A DNA stretch of 5,736 nt. Origin: Chloroflexota bacterium. Its GTDB lineage: Bacteria; Chloroflexota; Dehalococcoidia; Dehalococcoidales; RBG-16-60-22. The stretch lies in assembly GCA_022574315.1 (NCBI GenBank), contig JACZSH010000094.1, positions 1 to 5,736 of the forward strand, given 5' to 3'. This document shows, in pieces, positions 5,399-5,736 of the stretch. Both the position numbers and the translations under genes were made by a program. Each line of letters opens with the position of its first letter. The stretch's first letter is position 1. A model generated the notes under the pieces. That model saw only the letters and a list, made by a program, of their open reading frames with translations, did no database searches and was not told the DNA's origin.

Positions 5399-5736
5399 AT
5401 GAACGGGAAACGCCATAAGGCGTATCGGCTGATTTCAATAACCACGTTATTGCTGGTGGCGGTATTGGCTCTGGGAAGTATTCTGGCCGGCTGCGCGCAG
5501 CCAGCGCCCGCTCCTGCCCCGGCTCCGGCACCCGCCCCTGCCCCGGAAGAGCCTGAAGAAAAGCCCACTATCAGATTTGCCGATACCCAGTTTGAATCCC
5601 TCTGGATTAACAATGCCCTCGCTAAATTTGTCATCGAGGAAGGCTACGGTTACCCGGTGGAGACAATCGAGGTGACCACCCCCATCATGCAGGTAACCCT
5701 GGCCAAAGGTGAGATCCACGTGATGATGGAGATGTG
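5399..5736 (+). CDS. proX: Glycine betaine/quaternary-amine substrate-binding lipoprotein, N-terminal part (ProX/OpuAC-like), runs off right edge
   Basis: This is the extracellular solute receptor that delivers substrate to the ProVW importer. ATG 5399 has GGAGG (5384-5388) ten bases upstream. Residues 1-32 form a lipoprotein signal: a basic start (KRHK), a hydrophobic core (LLLVAVLALGSIL) and a lipobox LAGC with Cys32 as the lipidated residue. Next comes an Ala-Pro repeat linker (residues 35-49) and an acidic stretch (EEPEEK), a flexible tether to the membrane. The binding domain begins at about residue 57 with TIRFADTQFESLWINNALAK. It reaches the GEIHVMMEMW segment, which parallels the 'G.IDV..E.W' region of OpuAC-type binding proteins. 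The window ends after 112 codons plus two bases, so the ligand-binding aromatic residues cannot be fully assessed. Gene order after proV and proW supports the role. The terminator upstream suggests separate or attenuated expression. Confidence 0.88.
   Translation, partial: MNGKRHKAYRLISITTLLLVAVLALGSILAGCAQPAPAPAPAPAPAPAPEEPEEKPTIRFADTQFESLWINNALAKFVIEEGYGYPVETIEVTTPIMQVTLAKGEIHVMMEM

Noticed and set aside
5362..5634. Minus-strand Gly-Ala repeat protein opposite proX
   Set aside because: The repeat is the reverse complement of the Ala-Pro linker; the plus-strand frame has the SD, lipobox and family motifs.

Overview
The window reads as a bacterial contig, most likely from an uncultured Chloroflexota lineage such as Dehalococcoidia. 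The support is circumstantial: an archaeal-flavoured endonuclease IV relative, an M42 aminopeptidase, a TTG start with a strong Shine-Dalgarno (SD) site, and a lipoprotein with a long Ala-Pro linker after its lipobox. I cannot confirm the taxonomy without a search.

Left end (1 to about 580): this is a mosaic of two gene fragments abutting a third. Bases 1-375 (minus strand, AT-rich) hold the middle and C-terminal part of a phage-type ERF single-strand annealing protein that has no start codon and runs off the left edge. Bases about 370-580 are GC-rich and hold, on the plus strand, the 3' end of an unrecognised gene and the first few codons of a second gene. From about 582 the minus strand carries an M42-family metallo-aminopeptidase whose last part, including the last metal-binding His, is missing. 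Coding sense breaks at both joins, so this is either a rearrangement scar or an assembly or amplification chimera.

Centre (1467-2563): a divergent promoter region serves the M42 gene leftward and a tRNA-Thr(CGU) rightward. Sixteen bases after the tRNA CCA end comes an intact AP endonuclease family 2 (endonuclease IV-like TIM barrel) gene, which probably shares its transcript with the tRNA.

Right half (2564-5736): about 510 non-coding bases contain a near-consensus promoter (TTGACA/TATATT) and a leader of roughly 230 nt. They are followed by a compatible-solute ABC importer in the order ProV-like ATPase with two CBS domains, ProW-like permease, and ProX-like substrate-binding lipoprotein cut off by the window edge. 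A strong intrinsic terminator lies between permease and binding protein, so the binding protein is probably expressed partly independently. Together these genes would import glycine betaine or a related quaternary amine for osmoprotection.

I see no convincing undescribed system. The points most worth a second look are the mosaic left end, the terminator and orphan SD between proW and proX, and the long structured leader before proV.
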